A DNA stretch of 64,000 bases from Acinetobacter modestus (GCF_014636095.1 NZ_BMDV01000001.1:662622-726621); one strand, 5' to 3'; positions 35,392 through 44,783 are shown, counted from the stretch's first letter. Notes: generated by a model not told the origin, from the sequence alone. Numbers and translations: made by a program.

Positions 35392-36498
35392 ATGAAAATT
35401 AAATATTTAGTTCTTGCCTTATTACCGCTTTCTTTGATGGCGTGCCAAACTGTACAAAATGTAACTGATAATGTTATTTCTCAAATTAATACAACTGCAG
35501 CAAAAAATTTAACTGAATATAATTGGACTTATCAAGGTTCAAAAGCATCAAAACCTTTAGTTTTATCTTTCGATGATAATCAACGATTATCTATTCAAAC
35601 TGGTTGTAATAATCAAGGTGGGACTTGGAAAGTTGAAGGTAATACCATTGTAACCTCACCACTAGCATCAACAATGATGGCGTGTGCGGATGATTTAATG
35701 CAACAAGAACGCTTATCTGCTGATATTTTTAGTGAGAAAAAAGTTCCTTTCACACTCAGTACCCAAAATGATCAAGCAATCTTGACGGTAACTGATAGTA
35801 AAGGTCAAAAACATGTATTTACAGGAAGCAAAATCGTGAATACGAGTGTGTTAACAAACTATACTTGGTCATATCAACCAACTGATACAAAAAAACCAAT
35901 CGTATTAAGTTTCTTAGCTAATGATCGTTTATCTGTAGACACTGGTTGTAACCGCTTAAATACCTCATGGAAAATTGAAAATGGTTCAATTGTTACAGGT
36001 AACGGCGCTTCAACAATGATGGCATGTGAACCAGCGCTGATGAAACAAGAGCAATTTGCAGGTACACTTTTACAAAAACGTAAAGTTCCATTTGAAATCA
36101 ATGCAACAAATTTAGACCAGCCGAGCTTAACTTTAAGCGATGCAAACGGTCAAAAATATACGTTCCTTGGTAAAATGACAGCTGAAGCAAAATACCAGTC
36201 TGAAGGTAAAATCGTTTTCCTCGAAATTTCACCACAAACTAAATCATGTACTGGTGTAGCACCGCAAACTTGTATGCAAGTTCGTGAAATTAAATATGAC
36301 GATAAAGGCATCAAAACATACGCTGATAAAAATTGGTCACTTTACTATGGTCAAATCGAAGGTTTTGAACATAATCCAAACCAACGTGTGATCGTTCGAG
36401 TTAAACGTTTCGACATTAAAAACCCTGCTGCCGATCAATCAAGTATTGCAGATGTATTAGATATGGTGGTTGAACAAGAAATTGTGAAAAAACCATAA
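35392..36498 (+). CDS. Lipoprotein with two META domains and a DUF4377 domain
   Basis: The ATG at 35392 gives 368 residues. The signal peptide ends in LSLMACQT (lipobox, Cys near 18). Two META/HslJ-like domains follow (about 40-140 and 145-250). Each has the pattern NWTYQGSK or TWSYQPTD, then a TGCN motif, then STMMAC, so each has a conserved cysteine pair. The C terminus (about 265-365) is like DUF4377, with NPAADQSS and WSLYYGQIEGF. HslJ-type domains are linked to stress and novobiocin tolerance. The function of this fusion is unknown. The tandem META units look like an internal duplication. Confidence 0.85.
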   Translation: MKIKYLVLALLPLSLMACQTVQNVTDNVISQINTTAAKNLTEYNWTYQGSKASKPLVLSFDDNQRLSIQTGCNNQGGTWKVEGNTIVTSPLASTMMACADDLMQQERLSADIFSEKKVPFTLSTQNDQAILTVTDSKGQKHVFTGSKIVNTSVLTNYTWSYQPTDTKKPIVLSFLANDRLSVDTGCNRLNTSWKIENGSIVTGNGASTMMACEPALMKQEQFAGTLLQKRKVPFEINATNLDQPSLTLSDANGQKYTFLGKMTAEAKYQSEGKIVFLEISPQTKSCTGVAPQTCMQVREIKYDDKGIKTYADKNWSLYYGQIEGFEHNPNQRVIVRVKRFDIKNPAADQSSIADVLDMVVEQEIVKKP

Positions 36499-36514
36499 TT
36501 TTAGTCAGCTAAAT

Positions 36515-36547
36515 AAAAAATCCGATGTTTCAACATCGGATTTTTTT
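36515..36547. terminator. Terminator after the META lipoprotein gene
   Basis: Stem AAAAAATCCGATGTT / AACATCGGATTTTTT with a very small loop around TCA. T runs are present on both strands, but gdhA ends further right, so it may serve both convergent genes. Confidence 0.85.
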
Positions 36548-36589
36548 ATGGAAATCCCCTCTTTATTAAAGCGGGAGTTTAGGAGACCC

Positions 36590-37933
36590 TTAATAAATAC
36601 CCTGCGCGAGAATGGCATCTGCTACTTTGACAAAACCAGCAATATTCGCACCATCAACATAATTGACAGTACCATCTTCTTTGGTCCCATATTTTAAGCA
36701 ATTGGCATGAATATCTTTCATGATGGCATGTAAGCGTTCATCGACTTCACCATGTGTCCAACCGAAACGTAACGCATTTTGAGACATCTCAAGACCAGAA
36801 GTTGCAACTCCGCCTGCATTTGATGCTTTACCTGGTGCATACAAAATCTTAGCTGCGATAAATTTTTCAACTGCGTCCAAAGTAGATGGCATGTTGGCTC
36901 CTTCTGCAACACACATCACACCATTTTCTAGTAATAATTTTGCATCTTCTGCACCTAGCTCATTTTGAGTGGCACAAGGTAATGCGATATCAACAGGAAT
37001 ATGCCAAGGGGTTTTACCCTCAAAATATTCAAAACCATGCTTCAATGCAAACTCTGAAATACGTCCACGCTTGATATTTTTCAGCTCCATCACTTCGGCA
37101 AGTAATGCATCAGTGAAACCATTTTTTACAAAAACAGTGCCATTCGAATCTGACAGACTCACCACTTTTGCACCTAAAAACATAGCTTTTTCAGCAGCAA
37201 ATTGCGCTACATTCCCCGAACCCGAAATCGAAACCGTTTTTCCTGCAAAGCTATCACCACGAGTTTTCAGCATTTCTTCAGCAAAATAAACAGTGCCATA
37301 ACCAGTCGCTTCTGGACGCATTAAACTTCCGCCAAAAGAAATACCTTTGCCCGTAAAAACACAAGCCGTATCATTACTCAGCTTTTTCATCATCCCCGCC
37401 ATGAAGCCTACTTCACGACCACCAACCCCAATATCACCTGCTGGAATATCGGTATTCGATCCTAAATGACGATATAACTCCAACATTAACGCTTGGCAAA
37501 AACGCATAATTTCCGCTTCTGACTTTCCTTTTGGATCAAAGTCTGAACCACCTTTACCACCACCCATAGGGAGAGTCGTTAATGCATTTTTAAAAGTTTG
37601 CTCAAAACCCAAAAATTTTAAAATCGATAAATTTACTGAAGGATGAAAACGCATGCCACCTTTAAATGGCCCAATCGCTGAATTAAATTGAATCCGAAAA
37701 GCTCTATTCACATGAGTTTGACCTTGGTCATCCATCCACGATACACGAAACTGAATAACACGTTCAGGCTCAACCAAACGCTCTAACAAACCGTATTGAG
37801 CGTATTTAGGATTTTTCTGTATAAAAGGCCATAAACTCGTCATGACCTCTTCTACTGCTTGTAAAAACTCAGGTTGATATAGATCTCTAGCTTTAACATA
37901 CTCCAAGAAATCATTTAAGCTATCGTATTTCAA
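36590..37933 (-). CDS. gdhA: NADP-specific glutamate dehydrogenase
   Basis: This 447-residue protein is identical in length to E. coli GdhA. It carries GGMRFHPSVNLSILKFLGFEQ, the catalytic lysine region LPMGGGKGGSDFDPKGKS, PAGDIGVGGREVG and the nucleotide site SGSGNVAQFA. It fixes ammonium onto 2-oxoglutarate with NADPH. The start is TTG, preceded by GGGGGTGAGAG. The first residues (MKYDSLNDFLEYVKARD) align well with the family start, so the TTG seems right. Confidence 0.97.
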   Translation of the reverse strand: MKYDSLNDFLEYVKARDLYQPEFLQAVEEVMTSLWPFIQKNPKYAQYGLLERLVEPERVIQFRVSWMDDQGQTHVNRAFRIQFNSAIGPFKGGMRFHPSVNLSILKFLGFEQTFKNALTTLPMGGGKGGSDFDPKGKSEAEIMRFCQALMLELYRHLGSNTDIPAGDIGVGGREVGFMAGMMKKLSNDTACVFTGKGISFGGSLMRPEATGYGTVYFAEEMLKTRGDSFAGKTVSISGSGNVAQFAAEKAMFLGAKVVSLSDSNGTVFVKNGFTDALLAEVMELKNIKRGRISEFALKHGFEYFEGKTPWHIPVDIALPCATQNELGAEDAKLLLENGVMCVAEGANMPSTLDAVEKFIAAKILYAPGKASNAGGVATSGLEMSQNALRFGWTHGEVDERLHAIMKDIHANCLKYGTKEDGTVNYVDGANIAGFVKVADAILAQGIY

Positions 37934-38317
37934 CTCTCACCCCCAGATAGTGATTTAATTTAGTGCAAAAAATGCACCAAAATAGAATATTAAACACATT
38001 TAATACCCTTTATGATCAACTCTCAACCCAATTTTCATGAAAAATATTTTTTATTATTTTAAATCAATATTTTAAATTTAAAAATATTCATTATTTTTAT
38101 AATAAATATTCAAAAAATAGCTTAAATCAGCGTTTAACTTAGTAATAAAACATCAGAAATAATTCAAAATACAAAATTTAGCACCAAAATAAAACAATGT
38201 TAGCACTATAAAATCGCAAAAATAAAAAGTCTATCAAAGTAGATTTAAACAACGATTGCCGCCGATTAAACTATTCTTTGCTATAATAGCGATACTGTTT
38301 TTATCCTATCTTCTTTC
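37934..38317. other. AT-rich intergenic region between divergent gdhA and rnfB
   Basis: About 380 bases with long A and T runs. It should hold the promoters of both genes and the gdhA control region. Near the plus-strand gene, CTATAATAG (38281-38289) looks like a -10 box for rnfB. No gene or RNA recognised. Confidence 0.4.
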
Positions 38318-39118
38318 ATGTCAGTTTCAGCACAACAACTCTCTCTTATCGTTCAAGTAGACCAACTTTTACCACAAACGCAATGTGGTTTATGTGGACA
38401 TCGTGACGGTTGTTTACCTTATGCAAAGTCGATCGTGGAAGGTGAAGATGCAAACAAATGCGTTCCAGGTGGACAACCCGTTGCAGATGCACTTGCGACA
38501 TTATTAAAAAGACCAACAATGATTGCGGAACCAAGTGTTTGGGACATTCAAGCAGATGGTCGACCGCAACAAATGAAAGCGATAATTCGTGAAGATGAAT
38601 GTATCGGGTGTACTAAATGTATTAGTGCCTGTCCTGTTGATGCAATCATCGGTAGCGGGAAATTAATGCATAGTATCTTGACTGATCTATGTACGGGTTG
38701 TGAGTTATGTATTCCACCCTGTCCTGTAGATTGTATTGATCTGGTCGCAGATTCCAATCCATTACCCACAGCTCAACAACGTACTCTTGAACAAGATGAT
38801 CTAAGACATCGTTACTATGCGCATATTCAACGAGAAGAAAAACGTCGTTTGAGTCGTAAAGGACCGATTGTTCGTGCTGAAATTGATACTGAATTTTTTG
38901 CTCAATTTTCTCAAGCACTTAACAATGTACCCGTGATCACACTCATGGATAAACCGAAAGAAAATCCTGTATTAGATGCAAAAACGACAATTGAACTTGC
39001 GAAAATTAGAACGCAAATCAAAAAGTTAGAAAAGCAGTTAAGTGTACGTGCAGATGAATCCAAGCAAACACAATTGCTTGATTTGCAAAAACGTTTAAAT
39101 GAATTACAGGGAATCTAA
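38318..39118 (+). CDS. rnfB: RnfB/RsxB-like ferredoxin, orphan
   Basis: This 266-residue protein has a [4Fe-4S] domain ([12 protein letters not shown]...NKC, Cys 23, 26, 32, 48). Two bacterial ferredoxin motifs follow, [14 protein letters not shown] and [14 protein letters not shown]. The C-terminal 100 residues are charged and coiled. RnfB is the electron-entry subunit of the Rnf/Rsx membrane complex, but none of rnfACDGE is nearby and the usual N-terminal membrane helix is missing. The nth gene starts at the very next base, the partner also found at the end of rsx operons. A soluble ferredoxin that serves DNA repair or Fe-S assembly is possible. Confidence 0.88.
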   Translation: MSVSAQQLSLIVQVDQLLPQTQCGLCGHRDGCLPYAKSIVEGEDANKCVPGGQPVADALATLLKRPTMIAEPSVWDIQADGRPQQMKAIIREDECIGCTKCISACPVDAIIGSGKLMHSILTDLCTGCELCIPPCPVDCIDLVADSNPLPTAQQRTLEQDDLRHRYYAHIQREEKRRLSRKGPIVRAEIDTEFFAQFSQALNNVPVITLMDKPKENPVLDAKTTIELAKIRTQIKKLEKQLSVRADESKQTQLLDLQKRLNELQGI

Positions 39119-39805
39119 ATGCCTGTCAAAAATATGACCAAAAAACAAGTTCAGACTTTTTTTGAACGTTTACGTACACAAAGACCACATCCCCAAACGG
39201 AGCTGAACTACAGCTCTCCTTTTGAGTTACTGATTGCTGTTTTGCTTTCTGCACAAGCAACCGATGTCAGTGTCAACAAAGCGACTGATAAACTCTATGC
39301 TGTTGCCAATACTGCACAAGCTATTTTAAATCTTGGGGTTAATGGCTTAAAAGAATATATTAAGACGATTGGCTTATATAACGCTAAAGCTGAAAATGTG
39401 ATCAAAACTTGTCAGATTTTAGTTGATCAATATCAAGGACAAATTCCAGAAACGCGAAAAGAACTGGAAGCTTTACCAGGTGTAGGGCGTAAAACGGCAA
39501 ACGTTGTGCTCAATACCGCCTTTGGCCACCCTACTATGGCAGTCGATACCCATATTTTCCGTGTTGGCAATCGTACTGGTTTGGCAGTAGGTAAAAATGT
39601 TTTAGAAGTCGAAGATCGATTAATTAAGGTTATTCCTAAAGAGTTTATTATTGATGCTCATCATTGGCTGATCTTGCATGGGCGTTATTGTTGTATAGCA
39701 CGTAAACCTAAATGTGCTGAATGTATCGTATCCGATGTCTGCAACTGGCCTGAGCGTTTTGAATTTGGAGCCGTAAAAACAATTCCAACAAAAAACCTCA
39801 GTTAA
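39119..39805 (+). CDS. nth: Endonuclease III
   Basis: This 228-residue DNA glycosylase/AP lyase has the helix-hairpin-helix with catalytic Lys in LPGVGRKTANVV and catalytic Asp in VDTHIFRVGNR. The [4Fe-4S] loop CCIARKPKCAECIVSDVC has four cysteines. It removes oxidised pyrimidines. E. coli Nth is 211 residues. Its stop codon overlaps that of a convergent small gene, inside a terminator loop. Confidence 0.97.
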   Translation: MPVKNMTKKQVQTFFERLRTQRPHPQTELNYSSPFELLIAVLLSAQATDVSVNKATDKLYAVANTAQAILNLGVNGLKEYIKTIGLYNAKAENVIKTCQILVDQYQGQIPETRKELEALPGVGRKTANVVLNTAFGHPTMAVDTHIFRVGNRTGLAVGKNVLEVEDRLIKVIPKEFIIDAHHWLILHGRYCCIARKPKCAECIVSDVCNWPERFEFGAVKTIPTKNLS

Positions 39806-39819
39806 TCCTGAGGTTTTTT
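39790..39819. terminator. Bidirectional terminator holding the stop codons of two convergent genes
   Basis: Stem AAAAAACCTCAG (39790-39801) / CTGAGGTTTTTT (39808-39819), loop TTAATC. The nth TAA (39803-39805) and the opposing TAA (39804-39802) both lie in the loop. Confidence 0.95.
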
Positions 39820-39990
39820 ACGCTGCTGTAATTTGGGATGTAGCTGACGTTCTCGACCATTTTTCTTATTTTCCGAAGCCTGTTGTTTCTGCACATGACG
39901 CAGCATTTTTTGACTTTGATACAATAAAAACAACAGTAAAGCTAAACTTAAAATTACCACCACAATCAAAATAATTTTCAGCAAAGACAT
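39802..39990 (-). CDS. Small single-pass membrane protein
   Basis: This 62-residue protein has one hydrophobic helix at about residues 4-24 (IILIVVVILSLALLLFLLY) followed by a basic, Gln/Lys-rich tail, so N-out or tail-in anchoring is likely. I do not recognise a family. GAGG lies two bases before the ATG, a tight ribosome site. It overlaps nth by four bases. Confidence 0.6.
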   Translation of the reverse strand: MSLLKIILIVVVILSLALLLFLLYQSQKMLRHVQKQQASENKKNGRERQLHPKLQQRKKPQD

Positions 39991-40048
39991 ATCCTCAATT
40001 TACTCATACGTTTCGACTTGCATGCCGTAACATCATCTTTAACCTCTA

Positions 40049-41233
40049 TTATGTCAGATTTTGCTGGGTTGCATACCATGCATGAATATCTCGTTTTTCA
40101 ATAGCCGTCGCCATAAGTTCTGGAAATTGATCAGGTGTGCAGGCAAACGTTGGAATCCCCATATCCGCAAAGATCTGTGCATGTTGGGTATCGTACCAAG
40201 GTGCACCGTCATCAGACAATGCCAGTAGCGTAATCACTTGCACACCACTATCTAGCATTTCAGCCACTTGCTTGAGCATTTGCTTAGCATCTCCACCTTC
40301 ACATAAATCACTGATAAGAATAAAAATGGTATCTTCTGGGCGAGTGATTTTACTACGACAGTATTTAATTGCTTTAGCAATATCGGTTCCCCCACCCAAC
40401 TGTGTACCGAATAACACATCCACTGGGTCTTCGAGTAAAGGGGTTAAATCGGCTAACTCAGTATCAAACACGATCATTTGCGTACTGACTGCACGAATAC
40501 TTGCCATCACCGCCGCAAAAACACTGGAATAAATCACGGAAGGTGCCATCGAACCACTCTGATCAACACAGAGTACAATGTCTTTTAAAGCCGTTTGTTG
40601 ACGTGGATGACCATGTAACTCATGTGGAATAATCGTTTTAAAATCTTCCTGCCAATGTTTCAAATTAGACTGAATGGTGCGCTGCCAATTAATGTCTTGC
40701 ATGCGTTTAGGACGGCGTGTATGTGCTGAGCGATTAATACTGCCTCGAATCGCTTGCTGTAATGGTTGCTTTAGACGATTTTCAAGTTGCTCTACCAACT
40801 GACGCACCACGATACGTGCAGTTTCTTTGGTTTTTTCAGGCATCAAATGATTGAGTGAAATTAAGGTAGAAACCAAATGAATATCGACTTCTACACTCGC
40901 TAACAATTCGGGCTCTAACAACATTTGTTGTAAATTTAAACGCTCTAAAGCATCTTTTTGAATAACTTTTACCACAGAAGATGGGAAATACTGGCGAATA
41001 TCCCCCAACCATTGTGCCACCCTAGGACTAGAATGCCCCAAACCACCACGGCGATTAGGCTGTTGCGCCTGATAAAGCTCATTCAGACATTCTTGCATTT
41101 TGGTATCTTGCACCGACCAATTCGGTAAATGCGAAGTCGAATTTGGGACTTGTCCTAAAATTAATCGCCAACGTCGTTCTTGTTCCGCAAGGTCAGGTTG
41201 CTCTAAAGTGATCAGTTCTTCATTCATATTCAT
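40049..41233 (-). CDS. VWA-domain protein of the MoxR/DUF5682/SWIM cluster (YehP-like)
   Basis: The ATG at 41233 follows GAGG at eight bases. The 394-residue protein has a helical N-terminal half and a C-terminal von Willebrand A domain. All three MIDAS parts are present: DQSGS (224-228), the Thr in GGGTD (283), and the Asp in ISDLCEGGD (about 310). VWA proteins paired with MoxR ATPases, such as ViaA with RavA, act as metal-dependent adaptors. It starts four bases after the DUF5682-type gene and is the last gene of the five-gene set. E. coli YehP has a similar size and domain. Confidence 0.88.
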   Translation of the reverse strand: MNMNEELITLEQPDLAEQERRWRLILGQVPNSTSHLPNWSVQDTKMQECLNELYQAQQPNRRGGLGHSSPRVAQWLGDIRQYFPSSVVKVIQKDALERLNLQQMLLEPELLASVEVDIHLVSTLISLNHLMPEKTKETARIVVRQLVEQLENRLKQPLQQAIRGSINRSAHTRRPKRMQDINWQRTIQSNLKHWQEDFKTIIPHELHGHPRQQTALKDIVLCVDQSGSMAPSVIYSSVFAAVMASIRAVSTQMIVFDTELADLTPLLEDPVDVLFGTQLGGGTDIAKAIKYCRSKITRPEDTIFILISDLCEGGDAKQMLKQVAEMLDSGVQVITLLALSDDGAPWYDTQHAQIFADMGIPTFACTPDQFPELMATAIEKRDIHAWYATQQNLT

Positions 41234-41236
41234 CAC

Positions 41237-43594
41237 TTAAACCTCGACAGCAACAGGCTGTAAATACGCGTAAATTTCATCTAGTACCGTTTGAGCACGT
41301 GCAATATATAAAGTACCGACCTCTTGTTTGACTGCAGTCGCTTTCTGCGTCACTTTCTGAATTAATTGCTGTGCTTCAGCAGGGCTAAAACTTGAAGCTG
41401 TTCTGGCCAAAATTGGCAATAACTCAATGAATTGCTGTTCTTGTAATTGATTGACCCATTGGCTCACGGTGTCCCAAAGACTTTGCTCATGAATCAATAA
41501 CAAAGCTTGATGGGTCAAGAAACCTTCAAACCAAGCCGCACTATAATCCGCCGTCTGCCCGATCGACAAAGCTCGAGACAGAAATCCCTGTGTTTGCTCC
41601 ACATCAATCAAGTGCTGTTCTCGAGCTAAACGTACACAACAACCATGCAAATAACCTTGCATATGTTCCAACTGCAATAACTGATGTAAGGTCTCTTGCC
41701 AGAGCTGTAACAATTCATCTTGTTGTAATTGTTCTAAAAGCTCATATAAAGTTTGTAGTTGTTGGGCAAATTGCTGAGCCATTTCGGCATTCAGTTGTAC
41801 ACAATAACTTGGCAAACTCAACATCAAACGAATCGCTAAATGTTCTACCACTTGATGTAAATGTTGCATTGAAAATTGGCGCACACTGCCATAACGAATT
41901 GCCGTAATAAGCGGCTTTAAAGTTGCCAAAATAATACTTGGGTCTTGATGCTGAGTAGTAAGCTCATTCAATTTATCCAAAGCCAAATTTAGGCTTTGAT
42001 CCAAACCAGACAATAAAATGCTCTCGATCAGTTGCGCAATTTGCGCCACATCTTCACATTGTCTAATCTGATGTTCGACATAACTTTGTGTGGCAAGCTG
42101 AATGCTATTGCCCCACAACGACATTTCATTCAGATATAAACTAGTTTCAGGCTGCCAAGACAACTGCCAAACTTCTTTAAAGTTACCTTGTTTTGAGCCT
42201 GTACCTGCTAACTCTGCCCAAGCGAGACCAAGTAATTTCACGCAATGTAAAAATTGACTTTTTGCCAAGTCGAAGGCTTCACGTAAATCCAGACTAATGT
42301 CACGATGAGGTGCTTCGAGCTTCAGACGGAAATGCTTCACTTGCTGTAAAAAGTCTTTTTGAATGGGCAACTCAATCAACTCATCAGGCACTTGCCCCAA
42401 TTGCTCGTCTTCAAGCAATTTAGCTAAAATCGGTTGCGGAATATCTAAGCCGTGATTTAAGACCGAACGAATTGCCTCAAATAAATCTTCCAAATCAGGA
42501 ATACGTCGTCCACGTAATTGCAATAAAGATTGAATCAGTTGTACCGCATCAATAATCTGAGCACTAGAAGCATCGTGACCTGCTTGGCGTAAGGCATGGG
42601 CAAATTTGCTTAACCAATCAATCGTAATTTTTTCACCATCTGCCTCTGCATCTAAGGCTTGTTGGTAATGCTTCCAAAGATGGGTATACCATCCAACCGC
42701 TTGTACACCTGCACCATAGCCATTGTCCCTGCTCAAACGCCCATGTGTCCATGCAATCCATGCAGCATCAACTTTGACTTTAGGTAAGCCTTTGAGCAAG
42801 GCGGTATCTGCTTTATTTTGCGCTTTTAAATCCGCCAATACAGGTGCATGCCATGCACCACAAATCACCACAATATTTTGGTAGCCTTGCTTTTCTGCCT
42901 GCTTGATCACTTTGCGCATGTAGGCTTCGCGATACTGCTCTAGCAGTTGGTCTTCACTACTATAATTTTCAGGTTGCTGGCTTAGCAAATAATCACGCAA
43001 AGCTGCCATGGCATCGCTAATTGCGGCAAACATTTGTCCAGCGTGCGGTTGCTGTTCGACCAAATGTTCCCAAAAGCGTTCACTGTCTTGATAACCTGCC
43101 TGTTCTGCCAAAAGTTGAATTGGATCTCGGCGAATCGAAAGATAATGCTGTTCCAAGTTCTGTTCTGGCTCAACATCACCTTGCTGATTAGACTCAATCT
43201 CTTGCTCGTCTACTAATGCTTGTTCGTCTGCTGAAGCTTGCTGTAAACATTGTTCTGCCCATTGTTTTTCCAGCGCAAAACGATGTTGCAAAGGCAGATC
43301 CATAAACTCTACTGCAATTTGCTGACGCAACGCATATTGTAAGGCTTGCCACTCTGGTGAAAACTCAGCAAAGGGATAAAAAACCGCTTGTGAACGCACT
43401 TCTTTTTGTACAGGGGTATTCAACAATAATGCAACAGGCGGCTTAAAATCGGCATGTTGCAATTGAGCAATGATTGAATTGGCATCAGGTGGTCCTTCAA
43501 TCAAAATACAATCAGGTTGAATCGAAGCCAAAGCATTACAGACACTACGCGCCGAACCAGGCCCATGATGACGAATACCGAGAATATGCAGCAT
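41237..43594 (-). CDS. DUF5682-type protein of the MoxR/VWA cluster (YehM-like)
   Basis: This 785-residue protein begins LGIRHHGPGSARSV, then ILIEGPPDANS (Glu33). In its middle it has VVICGAWHAPVLADL. The His-Gly-Pro-Gly-Ser and GxxHxPV motifs recall the TraB/EreA/ChaN-like fold, in which His and Glu form an enzyme-like centre. The long C-terminal part is helical and rich in Gln and Leu. It stands between the AAA ATPase and the VWA gene. No activity is known for this family to my knowledge, so the role is open: it may be the client or effector of the ATPase/VWA pair. Confidence 0.82.
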   Translation of the reverse strand: MLHILGIRHHGPGSARSVCNALASIQPDCILIEGPPDANSIIAQLQHADFKPPVALLLNTPVQKEVRSQAVFYPFAEFSPEWQALQYALRQQIAVEFMDLPLQHRFALEKQWAEQCLQQASADEQALVDEQEIESNQQGDVEPEQNLEQHYLSIRRDPIQLLAEQAGYQDSERFWEHLVEQQPHAGQMFAAISDAMAALRDYLLSQQPENYSSEDQLLEQYREAYMRKVIKQAEKQGYQNIVVICGAWHAPVLADLKAQNKADTALLKGLPKVKVDAAWIAWTHGRLSRDNGYGAGVQAVGWYTHLWKHYQQALDAEADGEKITIDWLSKFAHALRQAGHDASSAQIIDAVQLIQSLLQLRGRRIPDLEDLFEAIRSVLNHGLDIPQPILAKLLEDEQLGQVPDELIELPIQKDFLQQVKHFRLKLEAPHRDISLDLREAFDLAKSQFLHCVKLLGLAWAELAGTGSKQGNFKEVWQLSWQPETSLYLNEMSLWGNSIQLATQSYVEHQIRQCEDVAQIAQLIESILLSGLDQSLNLALDKLNELTTQHQDPSIILATLKPLITAIRYGSVRQFSMQHLHQVVEHLAIRLMLSLPSYCVQLNAEMAQQFAQQLQTLYELLEQLQQDELLQLWQETLHQLLQLEHMQGYLHGCCVRLAREQHLIDVEQTQGFLSRALSIGQTADYSAAWFEGFLTHQALLLIHEQSLWDTVSQWVNQLQEQQFIELLPILARTASSFSPAEAQQLIQKVTQKATAVKQEVGTLYIARAQTVLDEIYAYLQPVAVEV

Positions 43595-43619
43595 TTTTTA
43601 TCCTTTATTCCGATCACAG

Positions 43620-43652
43620 CTTCTCCCTTTCAAGGAGAAGATTGGGATGAGG
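43620..43652. repeat. Short palindromic element between the DUF5682 and AAA genes
   Basis: CTTCTCCCTTTCAAGGAGAAG followed by ATTGGGATGAGG. The inverted repeat and the GGGATGAGG tail resemble short intergenic palindromes scattered in many bacterial genomes. Only one copy is seen in this window. Confidence 0.35.
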
Positions 43653-43668
43653 TTTTTATTATTTGGTT

Positions 43669-44751
43669 TTATTCTAAATCACGACAAGCACGATACAGGT
43701 CTTGCCAACCCTCACGTTGTTTAATCACGGTTTCAACATATTCTTTCCAAGGTACGATATCTTGCACAGGATCTTTTAATACCGCACCTTGTAGACCTGC
43801 TGCCAACTCATGATCAGTGACATCGCCCGAACCAAAATGCCCTGCCATAACCCAACCATGACTCATCACTGAAATGGCTTCAGCCGTTGATAAAGTTCCT
43901 GTGGTGGTTTTAAGTTTTTGCTTGCCATCTAAGGTTTGCCCATGACGTAACTCTCTAAAAATCGTCACCAGTTTTTGAATTTGAGCATCCAAAGGCTGAA
44001 TCTCAGGCAGTTGTAAACTTTTACCTAATGAATGAACACGCTTTTGAACAATCTCCACTTCTTCAGCGATAGTTGCAGGCGGTGGTAAAATCACGGTATT
44101 AAAACGACGCTTGAGAGCAGAAGAGAGTTCATTCACCCCTTTATCACGATTATTGGCGGTGGCAATCACACTAAAACCTTGTACCGCTTGATACTCAATT
44201 CCCAACTCAGGAACAGGCAAATTTTTCTCTGAAAGTAAAGTAATCAACGTATCTTGGACATCAGCAGGAATACGAGTCAGTTCCTCCACACGCGCGATCT
44301 TACCTTCTTGCATTGCACGTAACATCGGGCTTTTCACCAAAGCATCTTCACTTGGGCCCTTGGATAATAATTGGGCATAATTCCAACTATAACGTAAGGT
44401 ATCTTCACTAGTTCCAGCCGTACCTTGAATCAACAAAGCGCTATTACCTGAAATCGCCGCTGCTAAATGTTCAGATACCCATGATTTTGCTGTCCCTGGC
44501 ACTCCTAATAATAATAAGGCGCGATCAGTCGCCAATGTTGCGACTGCAATTTCCATCAAACGGCGATTACCAATATATTTCGGTGAAATCACTGTGCCAT
44601 CAGCTAAAGTTGTTCCTAGTAAATAATCAACCACTGCTTTTGGTGAAAGCTGCCATTGAGGAGGTTTTACTAAATTGTCATGTGCTTTTAATGCATCTAA
44701 TTCATGAGAAAATTGTTGTTCTGCACGTGCACGTAAAACTTGTTGAGACAT
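43669..44751 (-). CDS. MoxR-type AAA+ ATPase (YehL-like)
   Basis: This 360-residue ATPase has Walker A GVPGTAKS (83-90). The Walker B region, KIARVEELTR, has Glu-Glu at 156-157 where most MoxR proteins have Asp-Glu. Sensor 1 is IATANNRDKG (Asn200) and an arginine pair at 215-216 (KRRF) could serve as finger. MoxR ATPases remodel or insert cofactors into partner proteins, usually with a VWA protein, which is present two genes on. An AGGATAA ribosome site precedes the ATG. It is preceded by the DUF5691-type gene by 32 bases. Confidence 0.9.
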   Translation of the reverse strand: MSQQVLRARAEQQFSHELDALKAHDNLVKPPQWQLSPKAVVDYLLGTTLADGTVISPKYIGNRRLMEIAVATLATDRALLLLGVPGTAKSWVSEHLAAAISGNSALLIQGTAGTSEDTLRYSWNYAQLLSKGPSEDALVKSPMLRAMQEGKIARVEELTRIPADVQDTLITLLSEKNLPVPELGIEYQAVQGFSVIATANNRDKGVNELSSALKRRFNTVILPPPATIAEEVEIVQKRVHSLGKSLQLPEIQPLDAQIQKLVTIFRELRHGQTLDGKQKLKTTTGTLSTAEAISVMSHGWVMAGHFGSGDVTDHELAAGLQGAVLKDPVQDIVPWKEYVETVIKQREGWQDLYRACRDLE

Positions 44752-44783
44752 CTTGATTATCCTAATTTATGATTTCTTGATCG

